From an uncultured Rhizobium sp. (GTDB taxonomy: Bacteria > Pseudomonadota > Alphaproteobacteria > Rhizobiales > Rhizobiaceae): 64,000 nucleotides of DNA. The stretch spans positions 88,769 to 152,768 of the forward strand of contig CAMFIE010000008.1 in assembly GCA_945952315.1 (NCBI GenBank), in the 5' to 3' direction. Numbering within the stretch: position 1 is the stretch's first letter; each line of letters opens with the position of its first letter. This document shows positions 28,437-38,224 of the stretch, piece after piece. Position numbers and translations under genes: made by a program. The notes beneath the pieces were generated by a model. It was not told the DNA's origin. It saw only the letters and a list, made by a program, of their open reading frames with translations, and ran no database searches.

Positions 28437-30215
28437 ATGACGGGCAACGACAATCAGATGACGGGTGCGGAAATTGTTCTCAAGGCTTTGAAGGACAATG
28501 GCGTAGAGCATATTTTCGGCTATCCGGGCGGGGCAGTGCTCCCGATCTATGACGAAATCTTCCAGCAGGATGACATTCAGCACATTCTCGTGCGCCATGA
28601 GCAGGGCGCGGGGCATGCGGCAGAAGGCTATGCCCGCTCCACCGGCAAGGTCGGCGTTATGCTCGTCACCTCCGGTCCGGGTGCGACGAATGCAGTGACG
28701 CCGCTGCAGGATGCGCTGATGGACAGCATTCCGCTCGTCTGCCTCACCGGCCAGGTTCCGACCACGCTGATCGGCTCGGACGCGTTCCAGGAATGCGATA
28801 CGGTCGGCATCACGCGCCCCTGCACCAAGCACAACTGGCTGGTCAAGGACGTCAACAAGCTGGCGGAAACCATTCACGAGGCCTTCCGGATTGCCCAGAG
28901 CGGCCGTCCGGGACCGGTTGTCGTCGATATTCCGAAGGATATCCAGTTTGCCACCGGCACCTACACGCCGCCGGAGCAGCACGAGCCGCAGAAGAGCTAC
29001 CAGCCGAAGCTGGATGCCGACCAGAAGGCGATCCGCGCAGCCGTAGAGCTGATGGCAACGGCACGCCGCCCGATTTTCTACACCGGCGGCGGTGTCGTTA
29101 ATTCCGGTCCGGAAGCCTCCAAGCTGCTGCGCGAGCTGGTTGAGCTCACCGGTTTCCCGATCACCTCGACGCTGATGGGCCTCGGCTCCTATCCGGCCTC
29201 CGGCAAGAACTGGCTCGGCATGCTCGGCATGCACGGCTCTTACGAGAGCAACATGGCGATGCATGATTGCGACGTCATGGTCTGCATCGGCGCGCGCTTT
29301 GATGACCGCATCACCGGGCGTCTCAACGCCTTTTCGCCGAATTCGAAGAAGATCCACGTCGATATCGACCCGTCCTCGATCAACAAGAATGTCCGCGTCG
29401 ACATTCCGATCCTCGGCGATGTCACGCGCGTGCTCGAAGACATGGTTCGCCAGTGGCGGGCGCTTTCCAAGAAGCCGGAACCGGCACAGACCGCCGACTG
29501 GTGGCTGCAGATCGAAAAGTGGCGCGCCCGCAAGTCCTTCGCCTATACTCGCAGCAATGACGTGATCATGCCGCAATATGCGATCGAGCGGCTCTATGAA
29601 CTGACGAAGGACCGCGACACCTACATCACCACGGAAGTGGGCCAGCACCAGATGTGGGCCGCGCAGTATTTCGGCTTCGAACAGCCGAACCGCTGGATGA
29701 CCTCGGGTGGCCTCGGCACCATGGGTTACGGCCTGCCGGCAGCGCTCGGCGTGCAGATCGCCCATCCCGAAAGCCTCGTCATCGATATCGCCGGCGATGC
29801 CTCGATCCAGATGTGCATTCAGGAAATGTCGGCGGCCATCCAGTACAATGCGCCGATCAAGATTTTCATCCTGAACAACCAGTATATGGGCATGGTGCGC
29901 CAGTGGCAGCAGCTGCTGCATGGCAACCGCCTCTCCAACTCCTATACGGAAGCAATGCCTGATTTCGTCAAGCTGGCCGAAGCCTATGGCGCCGTTGGCC
30001 TGCGCTGCGAAAAGCCGGGTGATCTGGATGCGGCCATTCTGGAGATGATCAACGTGAAGAAGCCGGTGATCTTCGATTGCCGCGTTGCCAATCTCGCCAA
30101 CTGCTTCCCGATGATCCCGTCTGGCAAGGCGCATAACGAGATGCTCTTGCCGGACGAAGCCACCGACGAAGCCGTTGCCAATGCCATCGACGCCAAGGGC
30201 CGTCAGCTGGTCTGA
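28437..30215 (+). CDS. ilvB: Acetolactate synthase, large (catalytic) subunit
   Basis: 592 aa. Makes acetolactate or acetohydroxybutyrate from pyruvate; the first common step of Ile, Val and Leu synthesis. ThDP enzyme layout: PYR domain with FGYPGGAVLPIYDEI and catalytic Glu in RHEQGAGHAAEGYARSTG, a central FAD-binding domain, and a C-terminal PP domain with GDASIQMCIQEM ... NNQYMGMVRQWQ. The alphaproteobacterial gene is also named ilvI or ilvG. It is regulated by the upstream attenuator and followed after 24 bp by ilvH. Confidence 0.97.
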   Translation: MTGNDNQMTGAEIVLKALKDNGVEHIFGYPGGAVLPIYDEIFQQDDIQHILVRHEQGAGHAAEGYARSTGKVGVMLVTSGPGATNAVTPLQDALMDSIPLVCLTGQVPTTLIGSDAFQECDTVGITRPCTKHNWLVKDVNKLAETIHEAFRIAQSGRPGPVVVDIPKDIQFATGTYTPPEQHEPQKSYQPKLDADQKAIRAAVELMATARRPIFYTGGGVVNSGPEASKLLRELVELTGFPITSTLMGLGSYPASGKNWLGMLGMHGSYESNMAMHDCDVMVCIGARFDDRITGRLNAFSPNSKKIHVDIDPSSINKNVRVDIPILGDVTRVLEDMVRQWRALSKKPEPAQTADWWLQIEKWRARKSFAYTRSNDVIMPQYAIERLYELTKDRDTYITTEVGQHQMWAAQYFGFEQPNRWMTSGGLGTMGYGLPAALGVQIAHPESLVIDIAGDASIQMCIQEMSAAIQYNAPIKIFILNNQYMGMVRQWQQLLHGNRLSNSYTEAMPDFVKLAEAYGAVGLRCEKPGDLDAAILEMINVKKPVIFDCRVANLANCFPMIPSGKAHNEMLLPDEATDEAVANAIDAKGRQLV

Positions 30216-30239
30216 GATCGAACCGGAAGGAACAGGAAC

Positions 30240-30812
30240 ATGAACGCTCATCTTCAACCCACGGGTTCGGCCTATTTCATCGCCAAGGAAACGCAGCTGG
30301 TCGAAAGCCACACGCTCTCGGTTCTGGTTGCCAACGAACCGGGCGTGCTTGCCCGCGTCATCGGCCTGTTTTCGGGCCGCGGCTACAACATCGAAAGCCT
30401 GACTGTTTCGGAAACCGAGCATCAGGCGCATCTGTCGCGCATCACCATCGTCACCCGCGGCACGCCGCAGGTGCTGGAGCAGATCAAGGCGCAGCTTGAT
30501 CGCATCATCCCGGTTCACCGTGTGGTGGACCTGACGGTCCGCGCCCGCGAGCTTGGCCACGAGCGCCCGCTGGAGCGGGAACTGGCACTGGTGAAGGTGT
30601 CCGGCGTCGGTGAGAACCGCGTCGAGGCGCTTCGTCTGGCCGATGCGTTCCGCGCCAATGTCATTGACGCGAACATCGAGCACTTCGTGTTCGAAATCAC
30701 CGGCAAGGTCTCGAAGATCGACCAGTTCATCGCGATCATGAAGCCACTCGGCCTGATCGAGGTTTGCCGCACCGGCATCGCCGCCATGAACCGTGGCGCG
30801 CAGGGCATGTAA
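30240..30812 (+). CDS. ilvH: Acetolactate synthase, small (regulatory) subunit
   Basis: 190 aa. The N-terminal ACT domain SHTLSVLVANEPGVLARVIGLFSGRGYNIESLTVSETE binds valine for feedback control; the C-terminal ALS_ss_C domain ends EVCRTGIAAMNRG. AAGGAAC precedes the ATG. It forms the holoenzyme with the product of the gene upstream. Confidence 0.97.
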   Translation: MNAHLQPTGSAYFIAKETQLVESHTLSVLVANEPGVLARVIGLFSGRGYNIESLTVSETEHQAHLSRITIVTRGTPQVLEQIKAQLDRIIPVHRVVDLTVRARELGHERPLERELALVKVSGVGENRVEALRLADAFRANVIDANIEHFVFEITGKVSKIDQFIAIMKPLGLIEVCRTGIAAMNRGAQGM

Positions 30813-30836
30813 GCCTCGCCGGAGACTTTCGCACAT

Positions 30837-30863
30837 AAAGGCGCCCTTGCGGGGCGCTTTTTT
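30837..30863 (+). terminator. Terminator of the ilvBH operon
   Basis: AAAG GCGCCC TTGCG GGGCGC followed by six T, 25 bp after the ilvH stop. Confidence 0.9.
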
Positions 30864-31098
30864 GTTGGGTTGGTCCCATCTTTTCCGCCGTCATCCGCAT
30901 TCCCGGTCTGGTATCTGGCCGGAAAAAACCTGAAGGCAGAATCGCTTGGCGGGAATTGCTCAGAACCTGATTCCGCTTCCTCACGCGATGATTCAAAAAG
31001 CGGTGGCTTGAACTTGTATCTGTTACAATTCGAATGTTGATCGGGGCGCGGGCTTGCCTATCCTGCAGCATCCCGCCTGTTTCCAACCGGACGTCCCC

Positions 31099-31695
31099 AT
31101 GTCTTCGAGTGTTCTCACCGCCCTTTTTCTTTTCGCCTTCGTGACCTCGATCACGCCGGGGCCGAACAATACGATGCTGCTGGCATCGGGTGTGCATTTC
31201 GGCTTTACCCGAACGATCCCGCATATGCTCGGCATCGGCTTCGGGTTTTTCGTGCTGCTGATTTGCGTTGGCATGGGCCTTGGTACGCTGATCACCGGAA
31301 TTCCGATGCTGTATCTGGCGCTGAAAATCGTCAGCGGCATCTACCTGCTCTATATCGCCTGGAAGATCGGCTCTTCCCGCACACTCGGCGAGCAGAAGGA
31401 GACGGGACAGGTGCCGATGACCTTTCTGCAGGCGGCAGCGTTCCAATGGGTCAACCCCAAGGCCTGGGTCATGGCAATCACCGCCATGTCCACCTATGGC
31501 GATCCGGTGCACCCCTATCAGCGTGTCTTCCTTATCGGTGCCATCTTTGCCTTGATCAATGTGCCGAGCGTTTCCACCTGGGCGGGCTTCGGTTCTGGCC
31601 TGAGGGGCTGGCTTTCCGATCCTGTCCGGTTAAAGTGGTTCAACATCACCATGGCCATCCTGCTGGTTGTCAGCCTCTGGCCGATCCTGGAATAG
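31099..31695 (+). CDS. LysE/RhtB family amino-acid exporter
   Basis: 198 aa with six hydrophobic segments. The signature [19 protein letters not shown] near the N-terminus and [13 protein letters not shown] in the middle mark the LysE superfamily. It exports an amino acid or derivative; the substrate is unknown. The ATG at 31099 puts the first membrane segment at the very N-terminus as usual. It ends 7 bp before the nitrile hydratase alpha gene and may be cotranscribed with it. Confidence 0.9.
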   Translation: MSSSVLTALFLFAFVTSITPGPNNTMLLASGVHFGFTRTIPHMLGIGFGFFVLLICVGMGLGTLITGIPMLYLALKIVSGIYLLYIAWKIGSSRTLGEQKETGQVPMTFLQAAAFQWVNPKAWVMAITAMSTYGDPVHPYQRVFLIGAIFALINVPSVSTWAGFGSGLRGWLSDPVRLKWFNITMAILLVVSLWPILE

Positions 31696-31702
31696 AGTTC
31701 GC

Positions 31703-32344
31703 ATGTCCGACCATCATCACCACCACGACCACGACCATGATCACCACCATGACAACCGCTATTCCGATATGGAAGCGCGGGTGAAAGCACTCGAAACGGT
31801 GCTGACGGAGAAAGGTCTGGTCGATCCGCAGGCGATCGATGCCATTGTCGAGACCTACGAGACCCGCGTCGGTCCCCGCAACGGTGCGCGCGTGGTGGCC
31901 AAAGCCTGGACAGAGCCGGAATTCGCCGACTGGCTGAAGCGGGACGCGACGGCGGCGATTGCAAGCCTCGGCTTCACCGGGCGGCAGGGCGAGCATATGC
32001 GCGCGGTCTTCAACACGCCGGAGCAGCATCACCTGATCGTCTGCACGCTTTGCTCCTGCTATCCCTGGGCGGTGCTTGGCCTGCCGCCGGTCTGGTACAA
32101 GGCGCCCGCCTATCGCTCGCGCGCGGTGATCGACCCGAAGGGCGTGCTTGAGGAATTCGGCGTGACGCTGCCGGAGGGCACATCGATCCGCGTCTGGGAT
32201 TCGACTGCGGAGCTGCGCTATCTGGTCGTGCCGATGCGGCCGGAAGGCACCGACGGCTGGAGCGCGGAGGCTCTTGCCGATCTCGTGACCCGCGACAGCA
32301 TGATCGGCACCGGTCTTGCCCTTTCCCCGGAGGCCGGTCGATGA
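31703..32344 (+). CDS. nthA: Nitrile hydratase alpha subunit, cobalt type
   Basis: 213 aa. Hydrates nitriles to amides. The metal claw [10 protein letters not shown] (C114, C117, C119) with Thr is the low-spin cobalt signature; iron enzymes have Ser there. Two of these Cys are oxidised in the active enzyme. Unusual: the first 17 residues contain 10 His and 5 Asp, a natural metal-binding tail. It overlaps the beta gene by 4 bp. No amidase or cobalt transporter gene is adjacent. Confidence 0.96.
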   Translation: MSDHHHHHDHDHDHHHDNRYSDMEARVKALETVLTEKGLVDPQAIDAIVETYETRVGPRNGARVVAKAWTEPEFADWLKRDATAAIASLGFTGRQGEHMRAVFNTPEQHHLIVCTLCSCYPWAVLGLPPVWYKAPAYRSRAVIDPKGVLEEFGVTLPEGTSIRVWDSTAELRYLVVPMRPEGTDGWSAEALADLVTRDSMIGTGLALSPEAGR

Positions 32345-33000
32345 ATGGTCCGCATGATCTCGGTGGTTTTCAGGGTTTTGGCCCGGTCAATCCGGAGCCA
32401 AACGAGCCCTATTTTCATGGCGAATGGGAAAAGCGGGCGCTGGGCCTGACACTGTGCTGCGGCGCGATGGGTCACTGGACCATCGACGAAAGCCGCCATG
32501 CCCGCGAGTGCATTCCGCCCGCCAATTATCTCGCAGCGAGCTATTACGAAATCTGGATCCGCGCGCTGGAAGTGCTGCTGGAACGCCACGGTTTCGCAAG
32601 CCGCACGGAAATGGATGAGGGCCGCAAGCAGACGCCCGGCACCACGCCGAAGCGGGTGCTCGTGGCAGACAATGTGGCGGCGGTGCTTGCCAAGGGCGCG
32701 CCCTGTGATCGCGCGCTCGAGCGGCAGCCTGCCTTCAGGCCGGGGGACCGGGTGCGGCTGCGCAACATCAATCCCGCAACCCATAACCGCATTCCGCGCT
32801 ATGCCAAGGGCAAGATGGGTGTGATCGAAAGCCTGCAGGGCAGCTTCGTCTATCCCGATGACAATGCACACGGAAAGGGCGAAAACCCGCAATGGGTCTA
32901 TACGGTGGTCTTTGCCGCGCCGGAACTCTGGGGCGAGGGGGCAGACCCCGCCCAGACCATCTCCATCGATGCCTGGGAGCCCTATCTTGAGCGCCTGTGA
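32341..33000 (+). CDS. nthB: Nitrile hydratase beta subunit
   Basis: 219 aa. It starts [16 protein letters not shown], the invariant beta-subunit opening that wraps alpha. The C-terminal SH3-like half has [32 protein letters not shown] and ends [10 protein letters not shown]. It is coupled to alpha by ATGA and to the accessory gene by a 14-bp overlap. Confidence 0.97.
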   Translation: MNGPHDLGGFQGFGPVNPEPNEPYFHGEWEKRALGLTLCCGAMGHWTIDESRHARECIPPANYLAASYYEIWIRALEVLLERHGFASRTEMDEGRKQTPGTTPKRVLVADNVAAVLAKGAPCDRALERQPAFRPGDRVRLRNINPATHNRIPRYAKGKMGVIESLQGSFVYPDDNAHGKGENPQWVYTVVFAAPELWGEGADPAQTISIDAWEPYLERL

Positions 33001-33361
33001 ACCACTGTCGCCGCTCGCTGCCTCGCCGGGATTGCCGAAATCGGCGGAAGGTGATCCGGTCTTTGCCGAGCCCTGGCATGCGACCGCCTTTGCACTGACC
33101 GTGCATTTGCATGGCAAGGGCCTGTTCGGCTGGCCGGAATGGGCCGAGACGCTGTCCGCTGAACTCAAGAAGCCGGGCCGGGCAGCCGATGGCAGCGACT
33201 ATTTCGACTGCTGGGTGGAAGCGCTTTCCGCATTGATTGCGAAAAAAGGCGTAGCCGATCCTTCGGTGCTGCGGGATCTGCAGAAAAGCTGGCAGCGTGC
33301 GGCGGAAGCAACGCCGCACGGTTTTCCGATCCGTCTGGAAAATGATCCGCTGCGCGCCTGA
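32987..33361 (+). CDS. Nitrile hydratase accessory protein (P14K/NhlE-like activator)
   Basis: 124 aa from a probable TTG start at 32987 (GGGAG 9 bp upstream, inside nthB). It is homologous to the N-terminal beta-subunit helices: FAEPWHATAFALTVHLHGKGLFGWPEWAETLSAEL and DYFDCWVEALSALIAKKGV. In cobalt nitrile hydratases this small chaperone carries cobalt-loaded alpha subunit into the enzyme. The alternative non-canonical start upstream would give an arginine-rich extension not seen in the family. Confidence 0.88.
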   Translation: MSACEPLSPLAASPGLPKSAEGDPVFAEPWHATAFALTVHLHGKGLFGWPEWAETLSAELKKPGRAADGSDYFDCWVEALSALIAKKGVADPSVLRDLQKSWQRAAEATPHGFPIRLENDPLRA

Positions 33362-34396
33362 TCAGCGCTTCAGCTTGAAGGGAATGCCGGAAATAAGCGC
33401 CGGGATGTAATGGGCCTTCTGATAGAGCCCGTTCAGCGAGACACGGTTGATTGCCATCGGCTGCTTCAGGCTCTCTGCAGTCAGAACGCCCGGCCGAGTG
33501 GTGACGGCAAGCCTCGCGCCCGAGCGCGCGGCCGCCGCAAAGGCCCGTTCGTCATAGGCGCAGCGTGTTCCGTAGGGATAGGCAAAAGTGGTGACTTCCC
33601 GTCCGGTCATGGCCGCGACATCCACCATCGACTGGCGGATTTCCTGCTCAAGGCGCTGGTCGTCCACGCGTGACAGAACCGGATGGGTGAGGGTGTGGCC
33701 GCCAAAGCTTGCGAGCGGATCCTGATCCGCCAGCGTCCGCAATTCCGGTTCGGTCATCACCTGATCGGCGACAAGACCTGCCGTATCGATGCCATGGGCG
33801 GCACAGAGATCCTCCAGGCGAGAGGAAATCACATCCTGCAGGCCGGAATTCACCGCGCGGCAGATGGCATTGAAGGTTTCCACCCGGTCGCCATGGGTCC
33901 TGCAGCTGAAGGCTTCAACGCCCGCGCCGATATCCAGCCGAAATTCAGGGAGACGCTGGGTGAGAAGGGCCAGCACCTCCCACCAGAGCGAGGCGGTGCG
34001 GCGCACGAAACCGGAGGTCACGAAGATCGTATAGGGCACCTGATGGCGGCGGAAAACCGGGGCCGCATGGTCCGCATTGTTGCGATAGCCATCATCCAGC
34101 GTGAAGGCAACAAAGCGGCGCTTGTCGTTCGGATCTGCCAGCAGTTGCGGCAGGTCTTCCAGTCGCACCGGCACCAGCCCTTCGGCCAGCGATTGCCGGA
34201 TCGTCATATCCAGAAACTCCGGTGTGACCTCGAGATGCCCATTCGGCTCAAAGGTCTGCGGCACTTTCGGGCGCACGTGATGCAGGGTGAAAATCAAACC
34301 GCGACCGCCGATATGAGGAAAAAGACGCCCGAGCCGGAAGCGCGAGATCGCCTCCAGTCCGCCCTTGATGGCCGCCTTCTTTAAAAAATTCCTCAC
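33362..34396 (-). CDS. Polysaccharide deacetylase (NodB-fold)
   Basis: 344 aa. The NodB-type metal site is AFTLDDGYRNN (catalytic Asp pair) and GGHTLTHPVLS (His ligands); FAYPYGTRCAYDERA is motif 3. No signal peptide is visible; the N-terminus is basic (MRNFLKKAAIKGGLEAISRF). It removes acetyl groups from an exopolysaccharide or related sugar, inferred from the fold only. The stop abuts the convergent nitrile hydratase operon. Confidence 0.88.
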   Translation of the reverse strand: MRNFLKKAAIKGGLEAISRFRLGRLFPHIGGRGLIFTLHHVRPKVPQTFEPNGHLEVTPEFLDMTIRQSLAEGLVPVRLEDLPQLLADPNDKRRFVAFTLDDGYRNNADHAAPVFRRHQVPYTIFVTSGFVRRTASLWWEVLALLTQRLPEFRLDIGAGVEAFSCRTHGDRVETFNAICRAVNSGLQDVISSRLEDLCAAHGIDTAGLVADQVMTEPELRTLADQDPLASFGGHTLTHPVLSRVDDQRLEQEIRQSMVDVAAMTGREVTTFAYPYGTRCAYDERAFAAAARSGARLAVTTRPGVLTAESLKQPMAINRVSLNGLYQKAHYIPALISGIPFKLKR

Positions 34397-34553
34397 AAAG
34401 GTAGTCCTAACATACTTCTGATAGCCACACTGCCATCATAAATGGTAACAGGACGTAAATTCAAAGTAAGGAAACGCCTCCTCATGCACAGGCAAATGAG
34501 TACAAAACGGGAAAGTGCTTGCCTCCCTGTGCCGAATCCTGTCACGTCGCGCC

Positions 34554-35681
34554 ATGCAATTTGCACCGCAACAAGATCAAGCTCTTCAGGCCGTTTCAAA
34601 ATGGCTGAAGGAGGGCAAGAGCCCCGTCTTTCGCCTGTTCGGCTATGCCGGCACGGGTAAAACTACCCTTGCGCGCTATTTTGCCGAACATGTGGATGGC
34701 GATGTTCTGTTTGCCGCCTTTACCGGCAAGGCAGCACAGGTGCTGCGCTCGCGCGGGGCTTCAAATGCCAAGACGATCCATTCGCTGATCTATCGTCCGC
34801 GTGGCGAGGAGGAAGTGGAGAACGAGGAAACCGGCAAGACGCAGATCGCGCCGATGTTTTCCATCAACCGGCAGAGCCCGGTCGCCAAGGCGGCGCTGAT
34901 CGTCATCGACGAATGCTCGATGGTGGACGAACAGCTGGGTCGCGACCTGATGAGCTTCGGCACGCCGATTCTCGTTCTGGGCGATCCCGGCCAGCTGCCC
35001 CCGGTTTCGGGCGGCGGTTTCTTCACCAATCAGGAGCCGGATTTCCTGCTCACCGAAATTCACCGGCAGGCGCGTGACAACCCGATCATCAATGTCGCGA
35101 TGGATGTACGCGAGGGTCGGGAACTGATGTATGGTGATTATGGCACGGTGCAGGTGATCGGCCGCAATCAGGTCAATCAGGATCTGGTGCTTGAGGCTGA
35201 TCAGGTGCTGGTCGGCACCAACAAGACGCGGCGGCGCTATAACCAGCGGCTGCGCGAGCTCAAAGGTTTTACCGCCGATTATCCGCAATCCGGCGACAAG
35301 CTGGTCTGCCTGCGCAACGATCCGGCAAAAGGCCTGCTCAACGGCTCGCTCTGGCAGGTGATGAGTTCGTCGCGCGAAACCATCAAGCCCGGCATCAACC
35401 TGATGATCCGCCCGGAAGACGACGACATGGATCGCGGCGCGGCCAAGATCAAGCTGCTCAAGGCCGCCTTCGAGGATGTGGAGGGGGAAATCCCCTGGAG
35501 CACCCGCAAGCGCTATGACGAATTCGATTACGGCTATGCGCTGACCGTGCACAAGGCGCAGGGCTCCCAGTGGAACAATGTGGTGCTCTTTGATGAAAGC
35601 TGGGCGTTTCGCGACACGCGCGAGCGCTGGCTTTACACCGCCATCACCCGCGCGGCCGAAACGCTGACCATCGTGCGCTGA
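34554..35681 (+). CDS. RecD-like SF1B ATP-dependent DNA helicase
   Basis: 375 aa. Walker A GYAGTGKTTLARYF, Walker B VIDECSMVDEQLG, motif III LVLGDPGQLPPV, SF1B motif LTEIHRQARDNPI and motif VI YALTVHKAQGSQWNNVVL ... YTAITRAAETL. It is much shorter than RecD2 and lacks an N-terminal HhH region; single-domain phage Dda-like and alphaproteobacterial RecD-like helicases have this form. The ATG at 34554 gives the family N-terminus MQFAPQQDQALQAV. Confidence 0.87.
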   Translation: MQFAPQQDQALQAVSKWLKEGKSPVFRLFGYAGTGKTTLARYFAEHVDGDVLFAAFTGKAAQVLRSRGASNAKTIHSLIYRPRGEEEVENEETGKTQIAPMFSINRQSPVAKAALIVIDECSMVDEQLGRDLMSFGTPILVLGDPGQLPPVSGGGFFTNQEPDFLLTEIHRQARDNPIINVAMDVREGRELMYGDYGTVQVIGRNQVNQDLVLEADQVLVGTNKTRRRYNQRLRELKGFTADYPQSGDKLVCLRNDPAKGLLNGSLWQVMSSSRETIKPGINLMIRPEDDDMDRGAAKIKLLKAAFEDVEGEIPWSTRKRYDEFDYGYALTVHKAQGSQWNNVVLFDESWAFRDTRERWLYTAITRAAETLTIVR

Positions 35682-35687
35682 ACCCGT

Positions 35688-36377
35688 CTATTTCAGAATG
35701 CCGAGCAGGACAGCCTTTGCCACCGCCTGAAAGCGGTTATGCGCGTTGAACTTCTGGATAATCCCTGTTTCGAGTGCGTTTGCCTCTTCCGGGCTGATCG
35801 CAAGGCGGCTTGCAAGCCGGGCCGGGGTCAGGCCTTCCGCCATCATTTCGAGGCAGAGCTGCTCTGCCTGCGAAAGCGCGCCCTGTTCCGGCAGGTTGTC
35901 ATTTTCGGCAATGTCTTCGGCGTCATGCTTGAGGTCGATCATCTGGGTCACCTGCTGCATCTGCCGATGCACGGTGGAGAGGCCCGCGATCAGCTCCCGC
36001 TTGCGCACCATCAGCGCATTCATGAAGATTGCTTCGCATTCCTGCTGGCTGGTGGTTTCCGCCAGTTCCTCCATCAGTTCCTGGATCACCGCAATCGGCA
36101 TGCCCATTTCGCGGCAAAGCGTGATGATGGCCAGACGATGGGCATCCTGCTGGGTATAGATGCGCATGAGGCCGATGCGCCCCGCGCGGATGAGGTTTTT
36201 CTCCTCGTAGAAATGCAGCGTGCGATGGGTGACGCCAAAGGCATTGGCCATATCGGCAATCGCAATCGGCCCGTCCGGCAGATCAGCGGGAATCTTTACC
36301 ATGGGCAGAAAACCGCGGGGACCTGCGTCGCTTCGTTCGGGGCGGCCATCAAGCCGCGCATGATGATCTGTCATGCA
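35688..36377 (-). CDS. MerR-family regulator with LuxR-like C-terminal HTH
   Basis: 229 aa from an ATG at 36377 preceded by GGAGG. The N-terminal MerR winged helix is IAIADMANAFGVTHRTLHFYEEKNLIRAGRIGLMRIYTQQD, followed by a coiled coil and then QLCLEMMAEGLTPARLASRLAISPEEANALETGIIQKFNAHNRFQAVAKAVLLGIL, which has the length and pattern of a LuxR/GerE helix-turn-helix. No metal-binding cysteines are present. Ligand and targets are unknown. A shorter form could start at 36302. Confidence 0.83.
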   Translation of the reverse strand, partial: CMTDHHARLDGRPERSDAGPRGFLPMVKIPADLPDGPIAIADMANAFGVTHRTLHFYEEKNLIRAGRIGLMRIYTQQDAHRLAIITLCREMGMPIAVIQELMEELAETTSQQECEAIFMNALMVRKRELIAGLSTVHRQMQQVTQMIDLKHDAEDIAENDNLPEQGALSQAEQLCLEMMAEGLTPARLASRLAISPEEANALETGIIQKFNAHNRFQAVAKAVLLGILK

Positions 36378-36758
36378 TACCTCCAGCCGAGCCGGGCTTG
36401 ACCGGGCTCTTGGGTGATGTCTCCACATGGCGGGCTGGGGGCGGACCAGACATGCGGCGCGAGGATGAAATCAATTCAACTGTCGTCCACCGGGGGTGGA
36501 CATGCGGCATGGCATTTCAAGGGATACAGAACTTATGATTGAAAACTACACCATTCTCTGCTTCTGCGTAAGTGCAAATTATGATCCCCTTTAATTGGGT
36601 ATTTTTATTACGATTTTGGCCAATGCGACCGGAAATGCCGCGTCGCTGGCCTCGGATCAGCGGGGTTGATGGAATTATTCCGTAAACACGTTGGCATTGG
36701 CTGCGCTCTTTTCGTAAAAGGGACGTCCAACCCGATGCTCGATTGATGGACCCCAGGC
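36378..36758. other. Intergenic region before pdxJ
   Basis: 381 bp, visibly AT-rich around 36520-36620. It contains two exact copies of GACATGCGGC at 36449-36458 and 36499-36508, exactly 50 bp apart. It should hold promoters for the divergent merR-like gene and pdxJ. No gene is supported. Confidence 0.5.
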
Positions 36759-37511
36759 ATGCCCGCAAAACTTTCCGTGAACCTGAATGCCATTGCCATG
36801 CTGCGCAACCGCCGCGATCTGCCCTGGCCGAGCGTGATCGGGCTTGGCCGCATCGCGCTCGCGGCAGGCGCTTCCGGGCTGACGGTCCATCCGCGCCCTG
36901 ACCAGAGGCATATCCGTTTCTCCGATCTGCCTGAGATCCGCGCGCTGATCGACGACGAGTTTCCGCAAGCGGAATTCAATATCGAGGGCTATCCGACCGA
37001 GGAATTCCTCAAGCTTTGCGAGGAAAACCAGCCTGAGCAGGTAACCTTGGTGCCGGATGATCCGTCCCAGGCAACCTCCGATCACGGCTGGGATTTTGCC
37101 GCCAACATGGACCTGCTGAAAGGGGTCGTGAAGCGCCTCAAGGCTGGCCATATGCGCGTGTCGCTGTTTGCCGATGGCGATGGCAATCCGGATGCGGTGA
37201 AGCTTGCGAAGGAGACGGGCGCCGACCGGATCGAGCTTTACACCGGGCCTTATGGCGGCTGCTTTGATGATCCGGCCCGCGCGGCGGAGCTTGTCGAGCT
37301 GCTCGGACGCACGGCCGATGCCGCCCATGCGATTGGACTTGGCGTGAATGCCGGTCATGATCTGACCGTCGAGAACATGCCGATGCTGGCTGCCCGCCTG
37401 CCGCATCTTGCCGAAGTGTCGATCGGCCACGGCTTGACGGCGGATGCGCTGGAATATGGCATGGCGGAAACCGTGCGCCGCTTCTGCCGGGCCTGCGGCC
37501 AGAAGATCTGA
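36759..37511 (+). CDS. pdxJ: Pyridoxine 5'-phosphate synthase
   Basis: 250 aa. Last ring-closing step of pyridoxine phosphate synthesis. TIM-barrel motifs are [82 protein letters not shown] and [14 protein letters not shown]. It is a standalone gene, convergent with the next gene. Confidence 0.97.
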   Translation: MPAKLSVNLNAIAMLRNRRDLPWPSVIGLGRIALAAGASGLTVHPRPDQRHIRFSDLPEIRALIDDEFPQAEFNIEGYPTEEFLKLCEENQPEQVTLVPDDPSQATSDHGWDFAANMDLLKGVVKRLKAGHMRVSLFADGDGNPDAVKLAKETGADRIELYTGPYGGCFDDPARAAELVELLGRTADAAHAIGLGVNAGHDLTVENMPMLAARLPHLAEVSIGHGLTADALEYGMAETVRRFCRACGQKI

Positions 37512-37530
37512 TCCGCCCGGCCTTCAGGGA

Positions 37531-37556
37531 AGGGCAGGCGGCAGAACCGCTTGCCC
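37531..37556. terminator. Bidirectional hairpin between pdxJ and a convergent gene
   Basis: AGGGCA-GCGG / CCGC-TGCCCT stem with one mismatch and a 5-nt loop, midway in the 58-bp convergent gap. No T-run, so termination is inferred from position. Confidence 0.55.
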
Positions 37557-37569
37557 TCTCACCAATCCG

Positions 37570-38001
37570 TCAGTTGTTCACGCGGGCAAGCGCCCAATGG
37601 GCCTTGTTGCAGGCATCGTCCTCGCAGAAGCGGTTGATCCAGATATCGCCGTCTCCCACGCCCACGCCCTCGCTGGTCACGATCAGCTGATCGTAGCGGC
37701 CAGCATCCAGCGCGTTCTTGACCTTTTGCGTGAAGAGTTCGTTCCAGCGATCCGCAAGACCTTCGCTGTCCTGAACGTCTTCGCCACTGTTGCCGAGCGG
37801 GAATTCCGTGACCGTTGCCAGAGTATCGGGATCATCGCCGAGGATTGCCTCGCTGACGGTGCCGATCGTGGCTTCGAAGCCGGCGGCATCGCCGAGCACC
37901 GTTTCAATCTGCTGGCGAACCTCAGCTTCACTCGCTGCCGATGCCGGATGGGCCGCAAACAGGGCTGCAGATGCAAGAAGCGTGAGGCAGAGTGTCTTCA
38001 T
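37570..38001 (-). CDS. Small secreted protein of unknown function
   Basis: 143 aa. Signal peptide MKTLCLTLLASAALFAAHPASA (cut after ASA), so the mature ~120-aa protein is periplasmic. AAAGGGGAATA precedes the ATG. Mature part: an acidic helical domain, then VTSEGVGVGDGDIWINRFC; two Cys near the end (FCEDDAC) could form a disulfide. I do not recognise a characterised family. Confidence 0.8.
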   Translation of the reverse strand: MKTLCLTLLASAALFAAHPASAASEAEVRQQIETVLGDAAGFEATIGTVSEAILGDDPDTLATVTEFPLGNSGEDVQDSEGLADRWNELFTQKVKNALDAGRYDQLIVTSEGVGVGDGDIWINRFCEDDACNKAHWALARVNN

Positions 38002-38183
38002 GGTTCTGTATTCCCCTTTTGCCATTTCGGGGCGGATTGATGCCAAGCCCCCGTTTCAGCGAGCTATATCCCAATCCCCGCACGAGCGGGATAGGACACG
38101 CCGTCCAATAAGCGGTGATTTTTGGGATGATCCGATAAATCGCGCTTGACCGCTGAACGGCAAATGCGCATAAAGCAGGAACC

Positions 38184-38197
38184 GTACCGTACGGTAC
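38184..38197. promoter_or_regulatory. Perfect palindrome, probable TetR-family operator
   Basis: GTACCGTACGGTAC, 14 bp, 28 bp before the start of the TetR gene. The position and perfect symmetry suggest autoregulation. The extended context ACCGTACCGTACGGTACTG keeps partial symmetry. Confidence 0.6.
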
Positions 38198-38224
38198 TGA
38201 ATAATCCTGACGCTCTGGACCCTG

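Noticed and set aside
28374..30836. An 820-codon open frame antisense to ilvB-ilvH
   Set aside because: The plus-strand proteins are unambiguous; the antisense frame is low-complexity and spans two genes and a gap.
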